From an uncultured Dokdonia sp. (GTDB lineage Bacteria > Bacteroidota > Bacteroidia > Flavobacteriales > Flavobacteriaceae), in assembly GCF_947492815.1 (NCBI RefSeq), contig NZ_CANLOB010000001.1:186001-250000 (forward strand): a stretch of 64,000 nt of DNA, read 5' to 3'. The notes beneath the pieces were generated by a model, which did no database searches, was not told where the DNA came from, and saw only the letters and a list, made by a program, of their open reading frames with translations. Position 1 is the first letter of the stretch. Every line of letters starts with the position of its first letter. Position numbers and translations under genes: made by a program. Of this stretch, positions 26,201-33,700 are shown one piece after another.

Positions 26201-26261
26201 ATTATTACTTTTAGTGTTGATGTATACGCTTTCGCGAAAGCGTACAAAAACTAACGAATAG
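23226..26261 (+). CDS. TPR-CHAT domain protein, exported and membrane-anchored
   Basis: Caspase-HetF-associated-with-TPRs protein of ~1011 residues. I prefer the ATG at 23226, which gives signal peptide MKRKLILTLNFLILSTSFIYSQ; the track start adds seven residues. Residues ~30-600 are helical repeats of TPR type. The last ~400 residues form a CHAT protease domain with the His in ILHLAMHAL and the Cys in LAVLSACNTGTG, followed by GEDLQSLSRAF and SLWNVNDQST. Near the C-terminus one membrane helix (WWYVIGGLLLLVLMY) precedes a short basic tail. The protease should thus face the periplasm. It converges with and overlaps (11 bases) an anti-sigma gene. A palindrome copy encodes part of the tail (TLSRKR). 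Confidence 0.9.
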   Translation: MKRKLILTLNFLILSTSFIYSQDIEELSRLADSLQFKEFKNEEALKIRKKVLQQPSETDSLYGLNQIRYWSTQGSLAIQSNEIEKGLTYLDSVWQYKEMTPSNEYALDYLTSSVANYYVTAFPSKGVDFCLDICEKYIVFLESKNASASIIQAIYSDLGFLHNFSRNYKASSYYNVLGIELMQKEKEVDSSLISEYYNWIGSNYSDQDILDKSLKYYKKGVAFGLNSDIKDPYPIIHKLGNYINEVLLYGDYDEALKILHILKQKQESWLGSEFLGHQFDPHERYNSIIMTKLYYHLPFLRYYAQTGNVDKAVATFQKMKELKETLTDKRCDFLEPYSLAALKMEMIWTLEEKKIHLKEFTEEMKVSNCTHNYSVAKFMLGKAYFTSGDYKIMNQEFEDIAIEGASYFKTFQARVKSLRAQAAFKTGNKNAFVLQLNEAIVKLMKDSSDIKKERLFSASFEKENSAHTINLLLQISNDFDKLYQATKDTTYLYRKVDLSYIAAQKFNQLYKDGLFNANLERYIFHINQNLLDHQELFEDTSELVNLIENNLSQHLTATFNQKRNTHVEVPENLDILKDVIDIKIEAITSEAIVDYPENIGALQKTADSIKTVIQQLQDKKNIVSTGTWSVNTFQNTLSEDQCIIRYVLGDQTLFGIRIEKDHISMMPLGSREKIIALIDTQRSTIFDRTASYKQTFKELYQLLLAPLLKDLKNPSQKHFTFITQNELSYVPFAALINPEDKFLIESNTVSTAFSLPLLDIQKELKANGKRLGVFAPIYAHNDQMPDDLIALQRSGFYELPFAQEESKEISALFDGDLYTGDRASKEMFIKEKENYDILHLAMHALSASNDSEQSSLVFSQNERLLFDELYTYNIPAQLAVLSACNTGTGILKEGEDLQSLSRAFTYAGTNSTLTSLWNVNDQSTKEIMKSFYHNLKNGDSKHIALRKANLTYLNSTTDETLKHPYYWAAFTLSGNTAPITQTSHVWWYVIGGLLLLVLMYTLSRKRTKTNE
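26225..26244. repeat. Dispersed palindrome at the 3' end of the CHAT gene
   Basis: Twenty-base perfect palindrome with TACG/CGTA outer arms followed by an A-run. Read as Thr-Leu-Ser-Arg-Lys, a different frame from the AFAKA copies. It lies at the junction of two convergent genes. Confidence 0.87.
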
Positions 26262-26979
26262 CATATAAGAGTTTCTTAGCTTCTTTATGATTGAATCCAT
26301 CACTAGCACTGATCTCTTCTAAAAGTGCGATACTCTTTTCTTTATTTTTTTCTTTTACATATGCCAATGCGAGATACCATCTGGATTTCTGATAAAAATC
26401 ATCTTTAAATTTTTGATGCTCTTCCAGCAAAGGTATTGCTTGTTTTGTATCTCCTAGCGCTAAATGAGCATTAGCTATATAAAACAAATAATAAGACGCT
26501 TGCGTTTTTTTGAATTCAGCTTGAAATCCTGTTATTGCAGCATTATAATCTTTCATTTCGTATTTAAAAAAGGCATCTTCTTGAGAAGTATCTATACCTT
26601 CTCCTCGCTCTATTGGCACTACAATATTACGGTAGGCTGTAAAGTTTTCTGCAAAAAGATCATCTGTATTTGTGGTATCTATAAAATACTTAGAAGCTAA
26701 AATGCTCAACCCTATAATAACACATGCTGCAACAGCATATCTTAAAAATGAAGGAGATGATGTAACTTTATTTTCTTCAGGTTCTTGATTTTCAAAATCA
26801 ATAAACTGTTGTTTTAAACGATCTTTACCCGTATCTATAAGTACTGCATTTAAATCTTTTTCAAGTTCAAATAAGGCATTAAATTCAGGATCACTTTCCA
26901 ATAATTTATTTAATAGGACCTCATCCTCTTCTGTGAGAGTTTGATGGAAATAGTTATGTATAAGTGTATCCTTATCCAT
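26251..26979 (-). CDS. Probable anti-sigma factor with periplasmic TPR domain
   Basis: A 242-residue single-pass membrane protein. The N-terminal ~80 residues (HNYFHQTLTEEDEVLLNKLL) look like the cytoplasmic part of Bacteroidota anti-sigma-type proteins. The membrane helix is around residues 83-101 (YAVAACVIIGLSILAS). The C-terminal periplasmic part holds TPR-like helices (YYLFYIANAHLALGDTKQAI, WYLALAYVKEKNKEKSIALL). It starts inside the end of the ECF sigma gene (8-base overlap), the usual coupling of sigma and anti-sigma. Its gene end overlaps the end of the CHAT gene. The anti-sigma role is inferred from context and architecture; I see no canonical zinc motif. Confidence 0.75.
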   Translation of the reverse strand: MDKDTLIHNYFHQTLTEEDEVLLNKLLESDPEFNALFELEKDLNAVLIDTGKDRLKQQFIDFENQEPEENKVTSSPSFLRYAVAACVIIGLSILASKYFIDTTNTDDLFAENFTAYRNIVVPIERGEGIDTSQEDAFFKYEMKDYNAAITGFQAEFKKTQASYYLFYIANAHLALGDTKQAIPLLEEHQKFKDDFYQKSRWYLALAYVKEKNKEKSIALLEEISASDGFNHKEAKKLLYAIR

Positions 26980-27514
26980 AATTTTGGGGGTTCATCATTG
27001 TTTTAAGTTGTTTGAGGCAACGTGATTTTTGAGCTTTTACGGTATTTTCATTTTCGTAATCGGCAGCAATCATAATCTCTTTAATTCTCAATCCGTTTAG
27101 GTAAAAGAGTTCTAATATATTACGACAACGCTCTCCTAATTTTTGAAAATGTTGCTTTAGTGCCTTCTGTCTATCTGTAAGTTCAATTATTTCAACTTCT
27201 TCCATTGCTTCTTGATCGTTAAAATCATCAACCAGCACCATTTTTTTTTGATCTCTTAACTGCTCATAGAGCTTAAACTTACCTATACCAAAAAGATATG
27301 TTTTTATACTACTACTAAAATCTTTTACCTTTCCTCTCATCACATTTTCATACAGCGTAATCATACTCTCCTGATAAACATCTAAAATAATATCGTGATG
27401 TATATCATACTTACTGGCAAAACCCACAAAAGCATCCCTGTACCCTTCGTAAATCACCTGATATGCAACAGGATCTCCAGTTCTGAGTGTTGTAATAGAG
27501 GGTTCGTTTTTCAT
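26972..27514 (-). CDS. ECF-type RNA polymerase sigma factor
   Basis: A 180-residue sigma-70 family factor. The region 2-like part (residues ~15-85, YEGYRDAFVGFASKY, DVYQESMITLYENV, SIKTYLFGIGKFKLYEQLR) is followed by an acidic linker and region 4 (~115-175, LGERCRNILELFYLNGLRIK, ENENTVKAQKSRCLKQLK). It lacks a leader and is cytoplasmic. The downstream overlapping gene encodes its probable membrane anti-sigma. The divergent OmpA-domain gene 117 bases away is a candidate target, since the shared intergenic region has no standard TAnnTTTG box that I can find. Confidence 0.92.
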   Translation of the reverse strand: MKNEPSITTLRTGDPVAYQVIYEGYRDAFVGFASKYDIHHDIILDVYQESMITLYENVMRGKVKDFSSSIKTYLFGIGKFKLYEQLRDQKKMVLVDDFNDQEAMEEVEIIELTDRQKALKQHFQKLGERCRNILELFYLNGLRIKEIMIAADYENENTVKAQKSRCLKQLKTMMNPQNYG

Positions 27515-27631
27515 TTATGTAAATACGTAGTAGAAGGTTAACATCAAGTCTAAAATAATTTTTTTTTTCGAGATTCTGTTAACCTTTTTAAAATCCCTCT
27601 CATAAAGATATGAAATCAACAATAACTCATT

Positions 27632-28936
27632 ATGAAATATATATCATTAGCACTCGTGACACTCTCTTTATTATGTAGTTCACAAGCTCAAGCACAACTT
27701 TTTAAAAAAATTAAAAATAAAGTGGAACGAAAAATTGAACAAAAAGTCGATCAACAAGTAGATAAAGAAATAGACGATGTTTTTGACGGCGAAAAAAAAG
27801 AAAAGAAAAAACGAAAGAAAAAGAAAAAAAAGTCTTCAACTACTGAAACAGATGAAACTTCTGAAAACGAAACTATCACAACTCCAGAAGTAGGATTTGA
27901 AGCATATTCTAAATATGATTTCATCCCCGGAGAAAAGTTAGTAGCCTACGAAGATTTTTCTAACGATATGGTAGGAGATTTGCCTCAAAAATGGAATACA
28001 AATTTAAGCTCTGAAATTGTTACTATAAATACGACACCAGGTAATTGGATGCGTATAGGGAAAGGAGTAGGGATATATGTGTTTTCTGAAATACCGAGTG
28101 ATATCCCAGAAGATTTCACCTTAGAATTTGATATTATTTATGACTTCAAACCAGACTCATGGGCTTTTAAAAGACACTTGAATATTCTATTATCAGATTT
28201 AGCAGATCCAAATACTTATATGAGCTATCATGACCAAGGAAAAAACTATGCTAAAATAGGGCTAGCAATAGGTAGCGGAAGTGGAAGAGGTATTTTTTTT
28301 ACAAAAAAAACACCTAATAAAGGCTTAAATCTGTCGAGTAAAAGTTATCCGGTTTCTTTTTCAAAAGAGGGTACTGCATATGAAACTATACATATTTCTA
28401 TTCTAAAAAAAGGGACACGTATTAAGGTATATTCCAATGAAGAAAAAGTGATCGATATTCCTAGAGCTACAGAATCAGATATTTTATTTAAAACGATTCG
28501 TTTTGAATCTGAAATCACTACTGAAAATGAGCATTTTTATCTCAACAATATCAAATTTGCAACAGGAGTTAAAACCTCAGATCGTTTATTTGAAAACGGG
28601 AGCTATCAAGCTCATGGGATCACTTTTGATAGTGGATCTGCTAATATCAAAGCGTCTTCATATGCCACATTAAAACAAATTGCTCAGGTAATGAAAGCAA
28701 ACCCAGATACATCTTATAAGATTATAGGGCATACAGATAATGACGGAAGTGATAGTGTTAATATTCCATTATCAGAAAACAGGGCAATTGCAGTACAAAA
28801 AACATTAAAGAAAGAATTTGACATTGATTCTTCAAGACTTCAAACATTAGGAAAGGGATCATCAGAACCGCTTTCTAGTGAAAACACTGCAACAGCAAAA
28901 GCGCAGAATAGACGTGTAGAAATCATTCAATTATAG
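27632..28936 (+). CDS. OmpA-domain envelope protein with very basic N-terminal segment
   Basis: A 434-residue secreted protein. The signal peptide ends in SSQAQA. A helical stretch follows (KKIKNKVERKIEQKVDQQVD) and then a run of Lys/Glu (KKEKKKRKKKKKKSS). Residues ~95-310 are beta-rich, with a concanavalin-like look (FTLEFDIIYDFKPDSWAF). The C-terminus is an OmpA peptidoglycan-binding domain (IIGHTDNDGSDSVN, LGKGSSEPLSSENTATAKAQ). Related proteins are common in Flavobacteriia and of unknown function. It is divergent from the ECF sigma gene and may be under its control. Confidence 0.82.
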   Translation: MKYISLALVTLSLLCSSQAQAQLFKKIKNKVERKIEQKVDQQVDKEIDDVFDGEKKEKKKRKKKKKKSSTTETDETSENETITTPEVGFEAYSKYDFIPGEKLVAYEDFSNDMVGDLPQKWNTNLSSEIVTINTTPGNWMRIGKGVGIYVFSEIPSDIPEDFTLEFDIIYDFKPDSWAFKRHLNILLSDLADPNTYMSYHDQGKNYAKIGLAIGSGSGRGIFFTKKTPNKGLNLSSKSYPVSFSKEGTAYETIHISILKKGTRIKVYSNEEKVIDIPRATESDILFKTIRFESEITTENEHFYLNNIKFATGVKTSDRLFENGSYQAHGITFDSGSANIKASSYATLKQIAQVMKANPDTSYKIIGHTDNDGSDSVNIPLSENRAIAVQKTLKKEFDIDSSRLQTLGKGSSEPLSSENTATAKAQNRRVEIIQL

Positions 28937-29045
28937 AATAGCCATATAATGGGGTCTTATTACACTACTATATAGAATTGATATGCTTTAAGAACCAGCT
29001 TATTAATCATAGTAATCTTATCTCACTAAAACACCCCATTTGTTT

Positions 29046-29071
29046 GTTTGCGTCTTGCAAAAGGCGCAAAC
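29046..29071 (+). promoter_or_regulatory. Hairpin in the leader of the DUF6252-like lipoprotein
   Basis: Arms GTTTGCG / CGCAAAC around a 12-base loop, 28 bases before the chosen ATG, extended by one G-U pair. No T-run follows. Possible mRNA structure controlling the start, or coincidence. Confidence 0.3.
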
Positions 29072-29098
29072 ATTAACAAAATAAACCACCTTCACATT

Positions 29099-29566
29099 AT
29101 GAAAATCACCAACTATATATATGTTCTACTATTTGTAATCACTACACTTAGTGTTAGTAGCTGCGGACAGCAAGGAAAAAATCAGTCTGTTCACGCCTCA
29201 ACAAATAGTTTAAAAGCAGCTATAAATGGAAAAGCCTATAAAGCTGTTCATGTTACAGGATTTATCTCTACAATACCTAATACCTTATTACTTACTGGAG
29301 CAATGGGTACAGGAGAAGATATACAATTGATACTCCCTAAAGAAATAACCCCAGGAGTATATCCTTTTGAAGATCTTCTTGTTCAAGGAAAATATCAGCA
29401 AGATGAAGAGTCAGCCGGGTTTGCGATACGTGGAGCCGTAACAATAACTACACATGATGTAGCGTCTAAAAAGATAGAAGGAATTTTCGATTTTACAACA
29501 AAACCTATAGTTAAAGAAAATCCTTCTTTTGATATTACAAGAGGAACTTTTAAAATCGCATATTAA
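29099..29566 (+). CDS. Lipoprotein, DUF6252-like
   Basis: A 155-residue lipoprotein from the ATG at 29099; the track start adds 17 residues before the signal peptide. MKITNYIYVLLFVITT leads to the lipobox VSSCGQ. The mature part is a single beta-rich domain (SLKAAINGKAYKAVHVTG, IQLILPKEITPGVYPF, KKIEGIFDFTTKP). Its order of an N-terminal ING-x-Y strand, a G-x-Y-P/F strand and a G-x-F-x-F strand near the end resembles DUF6252 lipoproteins of Flavobacteriia. The function is unknown. The upstream ~160 bases hold a hairpin and a wide inverted repeat (AATGGGGT / ACCCCATT). Confidence 0.65.
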   Translation: MKITNYIYVLLFVITTLSVSSCGQQGKNQSVHASTNSLKAAINGKAYKAVHVTGFISTIPNTLLLTGAMGTGEDIQLILPKEITPGVYPFEDLLVQGKYQQDEESAGFAIRGAVTITTHDVASKKIEGIFDFTTKPIVKENPSFDITRGTFKIAY

Positions 29567-29576
29567 CTATAAGAGT

Positions 29577-30041
29577 TTATAACAAAATCTCCATGAGAGT
29601 TGTCACGCCCTGCATTTTAGCATGATCATATGCGGTATGCCCTCGATCATCTTTATGACCTTTATTAGCTCCTTTTTCTATAAGGAGCTTCGCAATTTCA
29701 GATTGTGCAAAAGTTGCTGCATAAATAAGCGCTGTAGCATTATTAAAGTTAATAGCATTTACATCTGCACCAGCATCTATAAGAAGTTTTGCAATTTCAG
29801 GATATCCTTTAAAACACACGCCCATTAATGGTGTATTTCCTGATCCATCTTTTGCATTTACATCAGGTTTATGTTTTAATATTTCTTCAGAAATATCTTT
29901 ATGTCCATAATAGGTTGCTAATAATAAAGGTGTTGAACCTCTAGGGTCTTTTATATCAACGAGCTCCGGATGCGCGTTCAGTATTTTTGAAACCATCTCT
30001 AGGTCTGCAGAACGTATAGCATCAAATAGTGAGTTATTCAT
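29577..30041 (-). CDS. Ankyrin repeat protein
   Basis: A 154-residue cytoplasmic protein made almost wholly of ankyrin repeats, about four and a half of them: DPRGSTPLLLATYYGHKDI, DGSGNTPLMGVCFKGYPEI, NFNNATALIYAATFAQSEI and DDRGHTAYDHAKMQG. There is no signal peptide. It should act as a protein-binding scaffold; in other bacteria small ankyrin proteins of this size sit beside catalase genes, but none is present here. It converges on the DUF6252-like gene with 10 bases between the stops. Confidence 0.9.
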   Translation of the reverse strand: MNNSLFDAIRSADLEMVSKILNAHPELVDIKDPRGSTPLLLATYYGHKDISEEILKHKPDVNAKDGSGNTPLMGVCFKGYPEIAKLLIDAGADVNAINFNNATALIYAATFAQSEIAKLLIEKGANKGHKDDRGHTAYDHAKMQGVTTLMEILL

Positions 30042-30277
30042 GGGTATTAAGATATAAAAAAACGAGATAACTACTCTTGTTTTTTGTTGAACCTGATTTA
30101 TTTTTTAAGAATTCACAAATAAGAGTCGTTAACACCGTGAAATTCTTATGTCATTATCAAAAAAACTTGTTTAAAACCTACTTCTTACGATCTAAAAATG
30201 GAAAACAGTTTTCTCTTTTTCTTTATAAGAAGTAAAATAGTACTTTTAAAGTCTATGAAATAGAAACTTCACGCTAA

Positions 30278-31426
30278 ATGAAAACACTTAGTATACTTTT
30301 TATTGTATTCCTTACTGGTTTACAAGTACACGCACAAGATTATTATTTTCCTGAGCGTAATGCTTCGTGGGAAAAAATCACTCCCAAAGAAGCCAATATA
30401 AATTCAGAAGGTCTTTCTGATGTGATCGCTTTCGCGAAAGCGAATGAATATTCAGGCTCTAGGGATTTACGTATTGCTATTTTAGAAGGCTTTAAAAGAG
30501 AACCATTCCATCAAATTTTAGGTCCTACCAAAAAACGTGGAGGTCCCGCAGGTATGATCTTAAAAAACGGAAAACTGGTAGCACAATGGGGAGACACAAA
30601 ACGCGTTGATATGACATTTTCTGTTACCAAGAGTTTCTTATCGACTATGGCAGGACTTGCTATAGATCAAAATCTTATTGCAAGTGTAGATGACCCTGTA
30701 AAAAACTATATCTGGGATGGCACTTTTGATGGACGTCATAACTCTCAAATTACTTGGCGTCATTTATTACAACAAAATAGTGCTTGGCAAGGAATTCTTT
30801 GGGGAGGAAAAGATTGGGCTGATCGTCCACCTAGAGAAGGTGATTTAGATGATTGGCAATATGCAGCACCCAAAATTCCTGGAAGTGTTATGGAATATAA
30901 TGACGTGCGTGTAAATGTATTATCATATAGTCTTTTACAAGTGTGGCGCAAACCCTTACCTCAAGTCTTAAAAGACGAAGTTATGGACAAAATAGGGGCT
31001 TCTACTACTTGGAGATGGCATGGCTATAAAGATGCTTGGGCAGAGATAGATGGCATCCAAATGAAATCTGTCACTGGAGGAGGACATAGTGGTGCTGGTT
31101 TATTTATAAGTGCCGAAGATATGGCTCGCTTTGGCCTACTATTTTTAAATGACGGTGTCTGGAATACAGAGCGTTTGATTTCTTCTCAATGGATACAAGA
31201 TGCCATAATACCTTCTGAACCTAATGTAAATTATGGGTTTATGTGGTGGCTCAATAAAAAAGGACCTAGACATTGGGAGCAAGTAGGTGAAGATGTATAC
31301 TATGCTGCTGGGTTTGGAGGAAATTTTATTATTATAGATCGCAAGCATGATCTTGTTGTTGTGACTCGCTGGTTAGAGCCTAGTAAAGTAGGTGAATTCA
31401 TGGCAAAGCTCACAAAAGCATTATAA
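30278..31426 (+). CDS. Serine hydrolase, beta-lactamase/esterase (class C-like) fold
   Basis: A 382-residue secreted serine hydrolase with signal peptide MKTLSILFIVFLTGLQVHAQ. The S-x-x-K catalytic motif is SVTK in MTFSVTKSFLSTMAG. The second Tyr-containing motif is probably VMEYNDVRVNVLS. The third block is around GGGHSGAGLFISAEDMARFG, where class C-like enzymes have H-x-G. The family includes esterases and D-amino-acid peptidases; the substrate is unknown. A palindrome copy is read as IAFAKANEYS in the N-terminal region, before the catalytic motif. The DUF2459 gene follows three bases after the stop, so they form an operon. Confidence 0.85.
   Translation: MKTLSILFIVFLTGLQVHAQDYYFPERNASWEKITPKEANINSEGLSDVIAFAKANEYSGSRDLRIAILEGFKREPFHQILGPTKKRGGPAGMILKNGKLVAQWGDTKRVDMTFSVTKSFLSTMAGLAIDQNLIASVDDPVKNYIWDGTFDGRHNSQITWRHLLQQNSAWQGILWGGKDWADRPPREGDLDDWQYAAPKIPGSVMEYNDVRVNVLSYSLLQVWRKPLPQVLKDEVMDKIGASTTWRWHGYKDAWAEIDGIQMKSVTGGGHSGAGLFISAEDMARFGLLFLNDGVWNTERLISSQWIQDAIIPSEPNVNYGFMWWLNKKGPRHWEQVGEDVYYAAGFGGNFIIIDRKHDLVVVTRWLEPSKVGEFMAKLTKAL
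30426..30443. repeat. Dispersed palindrome inside the serine hydrolase gene
   Basis: Eighteen-base perfect palindrome TCGCTTTCGCGAAAGCGA. Read on the plus strand as Ala-Phe-Ala-Lys-Ala. Confidence 0.87.
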
Positions 31427-31429
31427 ACT

Positions 31430-32080
31430 ATGCGCTACCTAAAGCTCTTTCTAAAAAGTATTGGCTACGTACTATTGATACCTATTACGTATATTATCAT
31501 ATCACTTATTCTGACATACATTCCTGTTTCTGAAAAGACAGAAAACGCTGAAAAAAAACATACTATATATCTTACCTCTAATGGTGTGCATAGTGATATT
31601 ATACTTCCGAAAAAGCTTATAGTTCCTGACCTTCTTAACGGACAAAAATACCATCCAAGAGAACAATATTTTGCATTTGGATGGGGAGAAGAAAATTTTT
31701 ATATAAATACACCCACATGGGGAGATCTTACATTTTCTACAGCATTTAGAGCTGCTTTTTTAAAAAGTAACACATTGGTTCATGTAACACGTTATCGCAT
31801 CAAACGTGACCAATGGATTGCAGTTCCTGTCACAGAAATACAACTTCAAAAACTCAATGCATATATACTTGCTGCTTTTAAAGAGGACGACAACGGAAAA
31901 CAACTAATAGAAGGCGCTACATATACACCAGATCGAGATAATTTTTATAAAGCAAAAGGGAATTATATGTTCTATAAAACCTGCAACACTTGGACAAATA
32001 CGGCTCTTAAAGAAAGTGATATGAAAGCGAGTTTATGGACACCTTTTGATTTTGGTGTTTTGAGGTGGTATGAAGAATAA
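31430..32080 (+). CDS. DUF2459 / TIGR02117 family membrane-anchored protein
   Basis: A 216-residue protein with one N-terminal membrane segment (residues ~8-30) and a periplasmic domain. Family blocks are visible: TSNGVHSDIILP, FAFGWGEENFYINTPTWGDL, VHVTRYRI and YKTCNTWTNTALKES. The His in GVHSD and the Cys in KTCNTW could form a cysteine-peptidase-like pair, but that is inference. It is translationally close (3 bases) to the preceding serine hydrolase. It converges on the alpha/beta hydrolase gene with five bases between the stops. Confidence 0.85.
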   Translation: MRYLKLFLKSIGYVLLIPITYIIISLILTYIPVSEKTENAEKKHTIYLTSNGVHSDIILPKKLIVPDLLNGQKYHPREQYFAFGWGEENFYINTPTWGDLTFSTAFRAAFLKSNTLVHVTRYRIKRDQWIAVPVTEIQLQKLNAYILAAFKEDDNGKQLIEGATYTPDRDNFYKAKGNYMFYKTCNTWTNTALKESDMKASLWTPFDFGVLRWYEE

Positions 32081-32085
32081 TTTTA

Positions 32086-32973
32086 CTATTCTACAAACAC
32101 TCGCTCCATAAACTTCAAAATTAAAGGCTTCATCAATTCAGGACGCCCCCAAGCAATCTCATGTCCTGTATTGGGAGTTGTAATAATTTCTATATCAGAA
32201 AAAACTTCTTTCGTATACTTCACATTTTCATAAGGAACAATATCATCTATATCACCATGTATATGTAATACAGGAACCGTAACCTCATCCCAATTATCAG
32301 CAATCAATGCTAATTCTTGCGCATGGACTGTTTTTTCATCTCCCGCAACACGATATCCTGTAGGGCACAACCAACGGGTGATCCACCATTGCGTAAATCT
32401 TGATTGCCAAATTTTCTTTTCATTATTTGGGTCAATAGCAGGAGAAATCATGACAACTCCTTTTACACGAGGATTCTCATAAGCAAGTCGAGCAGCAAGT
32501 GGTCCACCATAGGAAGATCCAATAGCTACTACATTTTCAAGATCGTAATAATCCAAAAGTTGACTCATGACTTTAGCTTGTGTATCTATAGATGTCATAG
32601 CATCTCCAAAATTTGAATACCCATATCCAGGTCTATCAATCGCATGAAGTGCTGCTTTTTTTACAAATGTAGTATCATTCAAATAGCCATTCCAAGCAGA
32701 CAATGAACTTGGAGAGCCATGAAAAAACACAATATTGATATCGTTTTCAGATTGTTTAATTTGCTGTACCCTAATTTTTAGATCTAGGCTATCAATCTCA
32801 AAATAACTAATTTCTGTAGGAATCTCTTTTTTAGCAAAATATTCTTGAATTTCTTGATCACTAGATCTCCATTGTAATACTGTACAAGAAGAGCATAGTA
32901 TGATAAGTATAATACTTACCCAAAGTCTTTGTAGTATCCTGCATTTAAAAACACCTGTAGTCAGATTGAGCAT
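32086..32973 (-). CDS. Alpha/beta hydrolase lipoprotein
   Basis: A 295-residue alpha/beta hydrolase anchored in the envelope. The N-terminal hydrophobic segment ends in the lipobox LCSSCTV. Oxyanion-region HGSPSS, nucleophile elbow AIGSSYGGPLA, acid HIHGDIDDIVP and the catalytic His in NTGHEIAW are all present, so the triad is complete. The substrate is unknown. The track start places ~16 residues before the hydrophobic segment; an internal start is possible. Downstream of its minus-strand promoter region lies a palindrome copy. Confidence 0.87.
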   Translation of the reverse strand: MLNLTTGVFKCRILQRLWVSIILIILCSSCTVLQWRSSDQEIQEYFAKKEIPTEISYFEIDSLDLKIRVQQIKQSENDINIVFFHGSPSSLSAWNGYLNDTTFVKKAALHAIDRPGYGYSNFGDAMTSIDTQAKVMSQLLDYYDLENVVAIGSSYGGPLAARLAYENPRVKGVVMISPAIDPNNEKKIWQSRFTQWWITRWLCPTGYRVAGDEKTVHAQELALIADNWDEVTVPVLHIHGDIDDIVPYENVKYTKEVFSDIEIITTPNTGHEIAWGRPELMKPLILKFMERVFVE

Positions 32974-33036
32974 TTCATCATCTTTTGTAAAACAAAACAG
33001 CGTTTGAAATGTAAACCAGTTTATGTTTTTGGGTCA

Positions 33037-33054
33037 ATGCTTTCGCGAAAGCAT
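33037..33054. repeat. Dispersed palindrome, intergenic
   Basis: Eighteen-base perfect palindrome ATGCTTTCGCGAAAGCAT, upstream of the alpha/beta hydrolase and just past the terminator of the T9SS leucine-rich gene. Confidence 0.87.
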
Positions 33055-33072
33055 ATACCAAATAAAACAAAA

Positions 33073-33103
33073 AAAGGCCATCTATCAAAAATAGACGGCC
33101 TTT
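33073..33103 (-). terminator. Rho-independent terminator after the T9SS leucine-rich gene
   Basis: Arms AAAGGCCATCTAT / ATAGACGGCCTTT (one mismatch) with a five-base loop, followed on the minus strand by a run of seven T. Confidence 0.82.
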
Positions 33104-33121
33104 AAAAATCAACGTCGTCAA

Positions 33122-33700
33122 TTATTTTTTAATCAGTTTTTTAGTAATAAAACTAGTTTCTGAATATAAGGTTACAAAATACACTCCTGAAGATAACTTT
33201 GAAATATTAATCTCCGCTACGGGATTGCTAGTAAGTACCAATTGTCCGTTAATATTGTACACTTCAACATTTATAAGCGCTATTTCAGATGCTATCTGAA
33301 TAAAGTCTGTTGCGGGATTAGGGTATATTGAAACTACACTCTCTATAGAGACATCTTGAACACTTAATACTTCTTCAATAATAAGATTTTGTGTACATAT
33401 TTCCGTGTTGCCACTTGCATCAGTTGCTGTAAACGTAAGTTGGTATGTATCTGCTACTAACACTGTTCCAGCTGCTGGATCTTGAGTAATCGTTACTGAG
33501 CAGTTATCTGTTGCAGTAGTATCACCATCTGCCACATAATCTGGCAACGTAAAGGTTTCCCCTTCGTTTACTTCTATCGTCTCTAGAACAACACAATCAA
33601 GAACGGGAGCTTCATTATCTACTACCGTTACATTAAATGAGTTTGTAGCGATATTTCCTGAATCATCCATTCCTATAACAGTAACCACTGTGGTCCCCAC
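33122..33700 (-). CDS. C-terminal fragment: HYR domains and T9SS sorting domain
   Basis: A 192-residue ORF whose first residues (MGTTVVTVIGMDDSGNIATN) are the second half of a HYR domain, not a natural N-terminus; it has no signal peptide. A second HYR-like domain follows (YQLTFTATDASGNTEICTQN). The last ~70 residues are a type A sorting domain (SIYPNPATDFIQI, VEVYNINGQLVL, SSGVYFVTLYS). Alone it could not be exported, which supports the frameshift reading. Confidence 0.75.
   Translation of the reverse strand: MGTTVVTVIGMDDSGNIATNSFNVTVVDNEAPVLDCVVLETIEVNEGETFTLPDYVADGDTTATDNCSVTITQDPAAGTVLVADTYQLTFTATDASGNTEICTQNLIIEEVLSVQDVSIESVVSIYPNPATDFIQIASEIALINVEVYNINGQLVLTSNPVAEINISKLSSGVYFVTLYSETSFITKKLIKK

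Noticed and set aside
28948-29040. AATGGGGT/ACCCCATT pair as a MITE or insertion-sequence end
   Set aside because: Only eight-base arms, no target duplication visible, and no second copy in the window. A similar CCCCATTA/TAATGGGG hairpin elsewhere is a plain terminator.
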